In this document: positions 22,676 to 32,313 of the stretch, one piece after another
Layout of the letters: each line of letters opens with the position of its first letter
Position numbering within the stretch: the stretch's first letter is position 1
Source of the DNA: Corythucha ciliata
Taxonomy: Eukaryota > Arthropoda > Insecta > Hemiptera > Tingidae
Length of the DNA: 64,000 nt
Direction of reading: 5' to 3'
NCBI GenBank assembly: GCA_038030265.1
Contig: CM075938.1
Coordinates: 47,175,189 to 47,239,188 of the forward strand
Translations under genes and position numbers: made by a program
The notes under the pieces: model-generated
What the model was told of the DNA's origin: nothing
What the model saw: the letters and a program-made list of their open reading frames with translations, nothing else
Databases searched by the model: none

Positions 22676-24573
22676 CTAACATGGGAACCAACCGATTCAC
22701 TGCTTGTACAGCAGCATGGAGAACTCAATTAGGTATCTACAACTTTGTTTTTCAATTTTAGCTATGAATTTGCGCTTTTTTTTTATTTTAGCCCCAAAAT
22801 TAAAGCTTTTTCTCAACTTCGGCCATGAAATGGAATCGGAAAACCACTAATTAGCCAAGTTTTTCAATTGCTTTGAACTTGCATGAATCTCAGATTGGGA
22901 AGAAAAGCATACCGGTGATTTGACCGTGAACTGAAGGATAACAACGGAAGTTGCAACCCGATTGGTGCGTTTTAAGATTTTCAAACCAGGTTCAAAGTTC
23001 TTCAGGAAAGGGTTGATGGTGAGAGGGGAAATGACGTAAAACCTTACTTGTGAAGCATTTGAGAGAGCTCTAAAAATGTTTGTTTACAAATAACAAGAAA
23101 AATTTCTCTCCAGTAAACGCGTCTAACGCGTCCCCTCATCATCCATTTCAATAAATAAGTTTTGGCGTAATCGAACCCCACTCAAAATTTGTAATTTGTT
23201 TAGAAAATTCGCTAAAAAAGCGTCCTTGATTTCAAAGTTTAATGTGAGCAATAGGCTTGTGGAAGAGCCCTCTTTAAGAAACACCAAATTTTGAAAAATG
23301 TGCAAGTCAGGGGCGTAGGTTCGGGGGGGATATGGGGGGATAGATCCCCCCCCAGAGCTAAAAGTATACGAACGAAGGAGACCTAGTACCATAATGAAGA
23401 GCACCATAAAATCTCCAAAAATGAGCGTTTGACGTTGAAGTTAGGTTTAGCAGATTTTCTGGACTTAAAGCAGCCTGAAAAGGTCCAAGTACGTCCAGCT
23501 TTTTCCTTGGACTTCTGACCCAACGCAGCAGTGTACCGAGGTACGGGGGTTCGCCCCGGACCCTCTATCAGACAAAAATCGGTAGTATTCGTGGCTATAA
23601 CTGCTAAAAAGCGCTGATTCGTGGTCTCGCCATGCAACTTCCAGACTAAAATTAAGAAAAAATCGCTGATTCGCGGTACACGGAGGCCATTCTACGAATA
23701 AATTGTGGAATTCAACGCGAAAGTGTTGTATTTTGCAAAACCCGCGGTTAAAGTTAAGAAAACACGCTATAACATTGACAAATAAAAGACGCTTTCAGGT
23801 TATATTGGACAAAAATGGCAAATTCACACTGAAATGGCGTAAAATCAACCATTCGCGTATGAAAAAGGGAATAGGATGCTGAATAGCCGCAAAATTAGCA
23901 CATAACGCTTTTTCACAGCTGAAATTGGGAAAAATCGCTAATTTGCAATTTGCAGATATAAAGTGGTAGAAAAATGTTAATTCGCGGATACAAAATGAAG
24001 AAAATCACTAATTCGCGGCAAAAATTGAAAAAATCACCAATTAGCACAGCCAAAATTAAGAAAATTGTTGATTTTCAGTTCAAATTGGGGAGAAGTGCTA
24101 ATTCTCAGTTAAAAATGGAAAAAATTGCTAATTTTCAGCTTAAATTGAGTCAAACGCTAATTCTTGGCAAAAATTGACAAAACTCGGTGGGTAATGCACG
24201 GGTTGGAAACGCTACCACGCTGCTAAAATTTAGAAAAAGCGAAAATTCGCTACTAAAAATTGAGAAACGTCACTAATTATCGAATTAAGTGTCGTGACAG
24301 AAATGGATGGATAGATGTCCATTCTTTGGTTTGAACAAAAAAATTTACATCTATAATTTAAATTCACACCTTCTGAAGGCATTTTTGTGACTAAAATTCA
24401 GAAAAATGGCTAATTCATGCATGGCTATAGTATAATGTTGAAAAATACGCTAATTCACGGCTAGAACTGCCGTGAAGCAATAATCTATACCTATAAAAGT
24501 TATATAAAATTGCTAATGCGTTGGTAAAATGAGAAAAACCGCTAATTTAAGGGTAATATTTAGAAAATCAGCC

Positions 24574-24714
24574 TGGGGGCCTATTCTCTAACAACAAGCA
24601 ATATTTTTTTCGCCAGCCATGTGTTTATTTCATTCATTTGTTTGAAGAAAATCAATGAAATAAACATGTGACTTCGAAAAAGCTATTGCTTCGGAGTTAG
24701 AGAATAAGCCCCCT
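24574..24714. mobile_element. Foldback within family A array (141 bp)
   Basis: GGGGGCCTATTCTCTAAC pairs with GTTAGAGAATAAGCCCCC, and the inner arms AATATTTTTTTCG / CGAAAAAGCTATT and TGTTTATTTCATT / AATGAAATAAACA also pair. Almost fully palindromic. Confidence 0.8.
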
Positions 24715-24716
24715 GT

Positions 24717-24834
24717 ACCCCTATTCTGTAACTCTTAACGCGTGCGTTAGCTAAATTTCTCAGCTGATTACTTTCAATTATTCATCTTGTTTATTTCGCT
24801 AACGCACGCGTTAAGAGTTACAGAATAGGGGGGC
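24717..24834. mobile_element. Second adjacent foldback (118 bp)
   Basis: CCCCTATTCTGTAACTCTTA followed by ACGCGTGCGTTAGC pairs with GCTAACGCACGCG followed by the complement of the left end. Its outer word resembles that of the neighbouring foldback. A related half-copy lies at 51512-51550. Confidence 0.85.
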
Positions 24835-25849
24835 AGGTCAAAATTAAGAGAAAGGTTAATTTTAAGCCCTAAGAATGGAGAAAATTGCTAATTCACAGGT
24901 TTGAAACGCTACGACGCGTCGCTCGCCGCTACAATTAAAAAAAAGCGCTAATTCGCGGTTGAAATTGAGAAAAATTCTAATTTGCGCCAAAAACTGAATA
25001 AACGCCAATTTGGGGATTCTATGAAGGCAACATTTCAGGCTGAAATCGAAAAAAAGCGCCAATTTATGGCGTTAGGTGAAGAAACCGCTAATTCGCGAGT
25101 AAACTGAGAAAAATCGCTCATGCATTGCGTATGGTGAACCAAAAAAATCCTAATTCGTGAAAAGTCCCCCTACTTTGAGGCTAATATTGAGGAAAACACT
25201 TAAGAAATACGTTAATTTCAAGCTAAAAATGAGAGAAGTGGTAATCCCCTGGTAAAAAAAATTAAAAAATCGGTAACATGCTGCTAAAATTGAGGAAAAC
25301 GCCAAAACTCGTGGATAATTGAGAATCATCACTTACGGGATATAAACGATACTTTGCTGCTAAAGTTGAGAAAATGCGCAAATTCATGGCTATGGGAGGA
25401 AGTGGGCTGAAACCCCCGAAATTGAGAAGAACGATACACTCGGCCAAAATTGAGAAAATCGCTAATTTGCGGGTAGAGTCCAAAACTCGCCCTTAACTGA
25501 GAGATTGAGGTAATGATGAAGCAAGCAAGATGTCCAGATTCAAGAGTGTGCTGGTTGGGTGGAATGATGACTAAAATGTGAAATTACCCCCCTCCCCTCT
25601 CCCTTACGAGCTTTCAATCTGATCCCCCCCCCAGGACAAATTCCTACCTACGCCACTGGTGAAATTTCCCCATTATAGCTTTTAACCGAGAGAATCAGTG
25701 GTCTATCACAATTTCGACGCAAAGCTTTGTCAATTTTAGCCATGGATTAAGGAGTTTCTCTCTTCTCTGTAGCTTTTTGTCATCTTACAGCCCAGGAAGT
25801 TACACCCAAAATCGGCGAATTGGAATTTTCTCTTTTTTGACGCGAATTT

Positions 25850-26400
25850 TTGCGTTGAGTTGCCACTTGAGGATTGTTTTTGTCTAAATTTTAGCCGTGA
25901 AAGAGCCTCCGTACAACTGGAATTAGCATTTTTTTTTTCAATTTTGTTCTTAATAGTGATTTCCATTCAACACCTTACACAAGTGCAGTGCAGCGTCCTC
26001 TACATAAACGTATTTTTCAATCATGGGAGGACGGGTGGGAAAACAAACACCACAAGAGTGCATTGCGTTGAATGGAAAACGCCGTAACATTGCAACGAGA
26101 AATCACAAATTATCGATTTGTTTCAGGAACGTACTGGCGCTTGTTCTCAATTTTGGCCAAGAATTAGCGCTATTTTTATACGCCAATTTGCGTTTTTATG
26201 TTTATTTTAGGCATGCCATCAATTAGCGAATTTTCCCATTTTAGCGACGAATTAGTGATTTTTTCCGGTTTCAGGAGCGAATTAGCGGGTTTTTTTTCTT
26301 GAATTACAGCTTTTCTCCATTTTAGCTGTGAATGAGCGATTTTTTTCACTTAGTTCATGAATTACGTCCTAAATTTTATTCGCGAACTTGCCCTATGAAC
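25850..26400 (-). repeat. Family A array, reverse orientation
   Basis: Units read as the complement (TTTTAGC..CGAATTAGCG..TTTTT) at 26155-26370, with weaker units upstream. Orientation is opposite to the array at 23.6-25.5 kb, so the two arrays face each other across about 350 bp. Confidence 0.65.
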
Positions 26401-26638
26401 ACGGTTACACATGTATTGTATCCTAAAAATTCCTAATTTTCCATCTACAAGCTTTTATGGGCCTCCTCAGAAAAGGGGCACGCGGACTGCCCCCCCCCCC
26501 CTAATGCCACTATCTAGGCAGGCAACTGATTACACATTTTTTGACGGATTTCTGATGGAATTTCTAACTTGACTTGACGGGAACAGCCAGCTGTCATTTG
26601 GCAACGCTGGTTGTAATCACTACACTGAAGATAGCTCT

Positions 26639-26703
26639 GTTCGCGAACCGGCGCTCTGGGGTACACCAAGATGCACCAGTGCTCCCCAAAAGCGTTCGCG
26701 AGG
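26639..26703. mobile_element. Small imperfect palindrome
   Basis: GTTCGCGAACCGGCGCT and AGCGTTCGCGAG-type ends flank GGGGTACACC/GGTGCATC..CCCC. A roughly 65-bp foldback. Confidence 0.45.
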
Positions 26704-27115
26704 AATTGGCTGAGGCGCGAGAAGGGGGCTTAAGATTACAGAGAAGGTAATACGGCTGTTTGTGTTCTGCCCTACACTACACTACACTTTTTCTTCGTGA
26801 ACAGACAAATTGACAAGCTGCCGAAACAGGTTTTCGTTGCCTTAGATTCTGATCCAAGAGGGAAATCAAACTTATCTGCTGTAAACGGCGTCGTCCGACA
26901 TCTTTTTTGGCAAATTTTTGAGGGATATTCAAAGAATTTCTACCAACTTCATTGTCTCGTTTATGCAGGGCTGTTTCCAGCCCTCTCGGGGCCTTTGTAG
27001 GCGAAGATTATTACAGGGCCTCCAAGGGTGTAGACGGAAGAGGGTGATATAGTGGCCAGCTGCCCAACCTTCTTCAATTCATCTTTGTGTTTGATACCAG
27101 CTACAATTGGAAACC
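26704..27115. other. Unassigned intergenic DNA
   Basis: No gene supported. The 67-codon frame at 26797-27000 has no recognisable motif. Confidence 0.4.
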
Positions 27116-27119
27116 GGAT

Positions 27120-27370
27120 TTTCCACAGGAAAAATGGACGTTTTTGTCACAAAATCGCTTTACGGCTAATATTGAAAAAAATCCTTCATTCACAGCTCAA
27201 ATCGGGTGACAAACGCTCATTCCCAGCTGAAATTGAGAGAAATCACTCATTCACTGTTATCGCCCAAAACACTCATTGACAGCTAAAACTGAAAAATCGG
27301 CATCAGTTCGCGGCTGAAATTTATAAAACGCTAATTCGAGCTTTCTGGAGGCAGCATCGTGACTAACGTA
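27120..27370 (+). repeat. Family A array fragment
   Basis: Units with TTCACAGCT(C/G)AAAT..GAGAAA and GTTCGCGGCTGAAATT words, diverged. Confidence 0.55.
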
Positions 27371-28205
27371 TAGAAAAAAAATTTCACTCCGGCATCTGGC
27401 GGTCGGAAAGAATGCATTTATACGGGGATTTGCTTTTGGGTATACGGATACCCTAAGCCGTCCCAGAAGTAATAATTTTTTGATACCATAATTTGTTTCA
27501 TTAAGCCGAACTTCTTCCTCTATTTTTACCACCCTCTCTTCAAAAATGTCGAAAAGTTTCGGTAGTTTTCCAAGGGCTTTGTTATATTAAATTTGTGTGC
27601 CGTATTTTATAATACCTAAACGCGTGAATTTAAGCGATTTTTTAAAATTTCATCCCCCATTTCACCCTCCCCCATCAAAGTTTTCGATAAATCTCAATGG
27701 AACCCAGGGCTTTCGTTACATTAAATTATTGAGTCGAATTTTAGAGCGATAAGATGAACTAGTGAAGTTCAACGCTTTTTTTACACTTCCACACCGGACG
27801 GACCACCCCCACCATCTTGACTTTTTCAAAAAATTAAAATGGCAATCAAAGCCTACTTTAACATGGAGTATACGTACCGAATATGATGCTTCTAGAATCA
27901 ACTGGTGATTTATAGGGATTTTTTGACCATTTCAACCCCTATTTTTCCCCCTCCACCACGACTGTTTGGCCCAAATGCAATACCGACCGGGGTCTTATGA
28001 CTACTGATTTTTGTGCCAAAGCGCGTTCCGCTAAATTGATTTCTTCGAGAGTTATCGTGCTAACAAGAAAACGGCCATAATACTATATACGTATATACAT
28101 ATATGAATTCCGGAGACCACTGAATTCGTGTTCTAGAGGTTCTGAAACGCGAAAAAAACACGACATGACCCATGTTTGCCACCATCACGACGAGACCAAT
28201 AGTGC
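27371..28205. other. Unassigned intergenic DNA
   Basis: No gene seen. A short TATACGTATATACATATATG stretch at 28085-28104 is the only simple repeat. Confidence 0.4.
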
Positions 28206-28209
28206 ATTT

Positions 28210-28400
28210 TCTGAATGAAATACACTAAAACCCAAATTCATGGCTAAAACGCTAATGTGCTGTTCGGGGATTGATTCCACGGCTAAAACTAAGATAAAAA
28301 GGTAATTTAACGCTATAATTAAAAAAGCACCAATTCGCAACCAAAATATTAGGAACATTTCTAATTCGCAGATAAAATTGAGAGAAAACAGAATTGCAAA
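28210..28400 (+). repeat. Family A array fragment
   Basis: Diverged units such as CATGGCTAAAACGCTAAT and CCAATTCGCAACCAAAAT. Confidence 0.5.
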
Positions 28401-29515
28401 AGCAGCATAGCAGGCATTGAGACAAATAATTCGGAGGCGAATACCTGTAATATTGTAAGTTTTTGGTATTATAACATTCGTGAAAGTACTAGTTTCGGGG
28501 CGTTTTTTTTTTTGAAGCCACGGACAGATCCAGCCGTGGCAGCCCCCAAATCCCAAATCTGAACAAATACAAATAGTCATAAAATCTTATCACTCGGAGG
28601 TTAAAATCTCTGGAATTACCAGTTTTGGACGTAATTATCTGTATACCGGGCCAGCCAGCCATGACAGTTCCTATAGAGTATTCTGTTGATAATTGGCACC
28701 AAAATGAAACATTACCTTACCAGCCTAGGGGAAAATTGACCTTAATTTCATGCCTTAGTTTCGGACCCTTTTGTTTGGGTCTGAATATCTACAAAAGTAC
28801 TTAATTTTCAGTATTTTCGCGAAATTCCAACTTTCCTTGTTATTAAAATGAACAAGCCGGCAACAACATTAACAACGCTAAATTTTGACGACGAGCCGCA
28901 AAGTTGCAACAATTCGTAGGTAAAAATATTTGTGTTTGAAGTTTTCTGGCAAATGTCCCGTAATGAAGTGAATTCATCGAGGGGGGGTGGGAGAAGACAC
29001 AGGCTCTCATGTCCCACTGCTGCTGCACTGCTGAGTTTTGGACCCGACGAAACCAAAAATCAGCGCGTTCAACCTCATCCCCCTCGTCTTCTGACCTCTT
29101 TGGCATGTTCTCCTGGGCCAAATGAGCATTTGCCCCATATAAGGCACGTCCGGTCCAAATCGAATTCATGAAAAAAATCAGTCTAAAAATCCGGGTAAAC
29201 TCCCTGGGCAATTTTTGCAAAAATGATGAAATTTGACAAAACTGATGGAATTTGACAAAACCTAGTATTTCGAGGTTTTACGACACAGGGAATCCGAAAA
29301 TCGAGACGGATTTCCAGTCAGGAATTCAGGATACGAGCTGTTGAAGAGGTTATCACTGTGATGCAACGGAGCTTTGCATAAGTAAAGAGCCCCACGAATT
29401 TTTCCGCACACGGTACACACATAATCGGGAGCTTTTTTGAATTAAGCCAAAGCTCCAAAACACAGTGAAACTTTAATTTAAAAAAGACCCATGGTGGTCC
29501 AACCACAAAAGGCCA
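28401..29515. other. Unassigned intergenic DNA
   Basis: A small hairpin (AGCCACGG...CCGTGGCA, about 28516-28542) is present. The minus-strand frame 28185-28580 starts in family A units and is not supported as a gene. Confidence 0.4.
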
Positions 29516-29519
29516 CCAC

Positions 29520-29960
29520 AAAACAATTTCTGCTTTAAATATTACTATTTCTGCTTCAAATCATCAAATTTTTCATGAATTTGTCAAATCAGTAACAAAA
29601 TGACAATTTCCTCTTGAAACTCACGACTTCATCATTTAACGAGAAAATGTACGATTTTCTCTCAAAATTTACAATTTCCTATTCAAACCTACAATTTCGT
29701 TATAGAATTGAAAATTAACTCAAAAATGACAATTTCCTCATTAAATTGACAATATCCTCATAAAATTAATAACTACCCCATAAAATTCACTATTTCTTTA
29801 TGAAACTGACGCTTTACTCATAAAATTGACACTTTCAAACTGAAAATTCCCTCATAAAATCAACCATTAGCTTATGAATTCCCATAAAATTGCAGTTTTC
29901 TCATAAAACAAATAGTATTCTCTTATGAAATGGGCAACTTCATAATGAAATGTCATTATG
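29520..29960 (+). repeat. Family E degenerate array
   Basis: About 20-28 bp units share AAAATTGACAATTTCCTCAT-like words. The array ends near AAATTGCCC at 29970. Confidence 0.7.
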
Positions 29961-30189
29961 AAATTGCCCTTTTGGTGAGGCGTTGTGCATAAATTTTGCC
30001 CTTGAAACGGCATTTCGCGTAAATTTTTGCCTTAAAATTGGTGATTCGCGTGAGTATTTCCCCCCAATGTTGCGTTTTGCCCACAAAATGGGACATTTGT
30101 GTGCCGCGGCCGATTCTGAACAGTTTCTCTCTCACTCATCTAAACGTTTCGCGGAAATTCCGACCTTGACGTGACATTTTGACCTGGAC

Positions 30190-30780
30190 GCGTGGTTCTC
30201 GGATTTTGCTCACTGAAAAAGTATTTCAGCGATTGTCGTTGCCGGCATACCAATGTCGCTGGGTGGCCCAATTCTGATCTGATTCGGGCCATCCAGCGAA
30301 AATTGGTTTACTGGTGACTAAAATCTCCGAAGTTGCTTGTTGAGTGAGTAAAATCCGAGAAATCGTCAAATATATTTTACTGTGAGCCAGATTCGGGGAA
30401 ATGTTTTTCTTTTGCGAAAAAAAAGCCGCGAAATTTAATATTTTAGTGAGCGAAATTTGGTTTCTTACAGAGCGAAATTGAAGAAATTGATTTTTTGGTG
30501 AGTAAAACCTGCCAAAATGGTTTTAGTGCGAAAAAATCAGCTAATTCGGTCTCTGGATTGAGTTACCCCGCGAAATTGGCTTGTCAGCGACAACTAAATA
30601 AGTGATATTTACGTGAAAATACTCTTTTTGTTTATTGAGCAAAACTTGATTGACTGAGAGAGGGGGGGGGGGCGCAAGAAAAAGCAGCAACATGTATGTT
30701 TTAGGGAGTGAACTCCGAAAAATTAGTTTTTCAGTGGTTCAACTCAGTCGTAGTGCGTAAAATCTGCGACAACGGTCCCT
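30190..30780 (+). repeat. Family G degenerate array
   Basis: Irregular units of about 30-40 bp contain GTGAG(C/T)(A/G)AAAT(T/C) and GGTTT(T/C)TTAG words. They are loosely related to families R and E but not superimposable by eye. A G run lies at 30661-30672. Confidence 0.45.
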
Positions 30781-31499
30781 GAATTTGGAAACTGGGTACT
30801 TTGTTATCCCCTCACCCATGTCTATTAGGCTGTGATCATCGTCTGAGGTAGGTCTTGGAGTAAGTTTTTATATGACGGAGAGGCATTGTTTTATTTTATT
30901 TGTTAGACTTTCCTCCATTTCACAATTAAGGCGGGGATTTGTTGGGGCATTGATGTTGGGGAGGGGGTAGGAGATGGAGCTGAGAGCACTCCGTCTAATT
31001 GCAATCACTTCATTTATGACTGGGAGTCATTTTCATTATTTCTTTATTTTGCTTTTCCTAGTGTTTTCATTATTGCATTTTTGTCTCCTGAAATATCAGG
31101 CTGCTCATTACTAACTTTTTCGTGCTCGAAAATTGATGGCAGGTGACTTCAACAACCTATTTTTTCATAATGACTGTATTCTTCGTGTTCGTGTTTCCTC
31201 TTTGTTGATTAGGAGAACCCTGATGAAAGAATGAAAATAATTCTGAAGTCGCGCGCGAGACACGGTCGTGGGAGGACGTAGTTCGTTCCGCTCCTGTTTC
31301 TTTCCCCTATTCAGTTATTGTGTTTTTCTTTTTTATTTCAATTTATCTTTTTACTCTCTTTCTCGGCGAGTCATTATCGAAGCGCCCTTTGCTCAGATTC
31401 TATTAAGTCACATTTCTCGTGTATAAAAAAAAATAAATGAATAAAAAAAAAAAAAATAAACAAAAAAAAACAAAAAAAAACTCGCAACTAAATAAACTA
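30781..31499. other. Possible 5' untranslated region of the LINE, otherwise unassigned
   Basis: No coding signal. A GC-richer segment with CGCGCGAGACACGG at 31250 could belong to the LINE 5' region. A-rich DNA at 31428-31490 separates it from the ORF1 start. Confidence 0.35.
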
Positions 31500-32313
31500 A
31501 TGACCTCCAACAACTCTGCCAACTACCACCCGACAAGAAAAAAGATGAAACTAAATAGGTAATGCTTTAGGGCCTTTGGGCCCTAGCCTTGAGCCTTAGG
31601 GTAGTCATTAGAGAGGCCTGCATCCTGCATCACACAACTGACACCAGTGTGATCAAAGAGGAGCCCAACACTCTCGGATACGAGGCCATACAAATTCTGC
31701 CTGTACTGCATCCAGTAACTAAATTATCTTCACCGATGTTTTTTGTTGATCTTGTTGAGTTCAAAAAACGCGGAAATATACAACATGAATAGACTGTACC
31801 ACGCTGTAGTGAAGGTGGAACCCCCTCGCCCAAAACGGACAATCATTCAATGCCTGAAGTACCAAGAATTTGGTGATTCGAGGAACTATTGTCACGTGCG
31901 AGAAAGATGCGTAAAATGCGGTGGCTCCCATTCAACACAATCATGCTCGAGACCATCGAACTCTACACCAATTTGCACGAACTGCCGAGGGCAACATACA
32001 GCAAACTATCGCGGGTGTCCAGTACACCTAAAACTGCAAAAGAGTAGAACAACCCCACCGCCACCACCCTTTAGAATTTATCCCGAACCAGCCACTACTA
32101 ATCGCGAGATAGATCTTAACAAAATAAAATTACCTAGAACAAGTACCTAAGTCTTACGTTCAAGTACTAAGTACCCCGCCTGCAAACCCAACCGTAGAAA
32201 ATTCAGAATCACAAATTTCACTGCTCCTACACAAGATAGACCAACTATTATCACTTGTTCAACCGTTGGTTTCAGCTCTAACTCAACTACTTCCTAAATT
32301 AAAAACACAATGA
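31500..32313 (+). pseudogene. ORF1 (Gag-like, PRE_C2HC and zinc knuckles)
   Basis: ATG at 31500 opens MTSNNSANYHPTRKKMKL and stops near 31560. Reading resumes in another frame with SLRVVIREACILHH...MFFVDL, the PRE_C2HC fold that precedes the knuckles in Jockey Gag proteins. A frameshift near 31770 leads to KVEPPRPK and three cysteine clusters: C-x2-C-x4-H-type QCLKYQEFG, RCVKCGGSHSTQSC and CTNCRGQHTANYRGC. A further shift near 32150 leads to a Leu-rich tail ending at TGA 32311-32313. The knuckles bind nucleic acid in this family. At roughly 200 residues it is much shorter than usual ORF1, so the N-terminal part appears deleted. Confidence 0.85.

Larger units (their letters stand above)
23590..25500 (+). 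repeat. Family A degenerate minisatellite array (main copy)
   Basis: Dozens of diverged units contain GCTAATTCGCGGCTAAAATT followed by GAGAAAAA, with a spacing of roughly 28-40 bp. Similarity between neighbours is imperfect and unit length varies, so the array is old or evolves by uneven duplication. It is interrupted by two foldbacks at 24574-24834. It does not encode a continuous frame. Confidence 0.75.
23308..25658. mobile_element. Candidate hAT-like element enclosing a family A array
   Basis: The left end CAGGGGCGTAGGT and right end ACCTACGCCACTG are inverted copies starting CAG and ending CTG, as in hAT elements. G-rich and C-rich runs lie just inside in mirror positions (23321-23352 and 25623-25634). 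The outer 8 bases, GTGCAAGT and GTGAAATT, agree at 6 of 8 positions, a possible decayed target duplication. Between them lies mostly the family A array. No transposase is seen, so it would be non-autonomous. Confidence 0.5.

Noticed and set aside
23590..25500. CRISPR-like reading of the repeat-spacer pattern
   Set aside because: Units are not identical, spacing varies, the setting is eukaryotic, and there are no cas genes; it is a degenerate minisatellite.
22164..26609. Possible 4.4-kb element between CAGCGTTGCC and GGCAACGCTG inverted ends
   Set aside because: The outer flanks show no duplication, and the same short ends occur as isolated fragments at 19.05 and 40.83 kb, so two independent MITE remnants are more likely.
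28185..28580. 131-codon minus-strand frame with hydrophobic segments
   Set aside because: Starts and runs through family A units; no domain and no splice or codon-use support.
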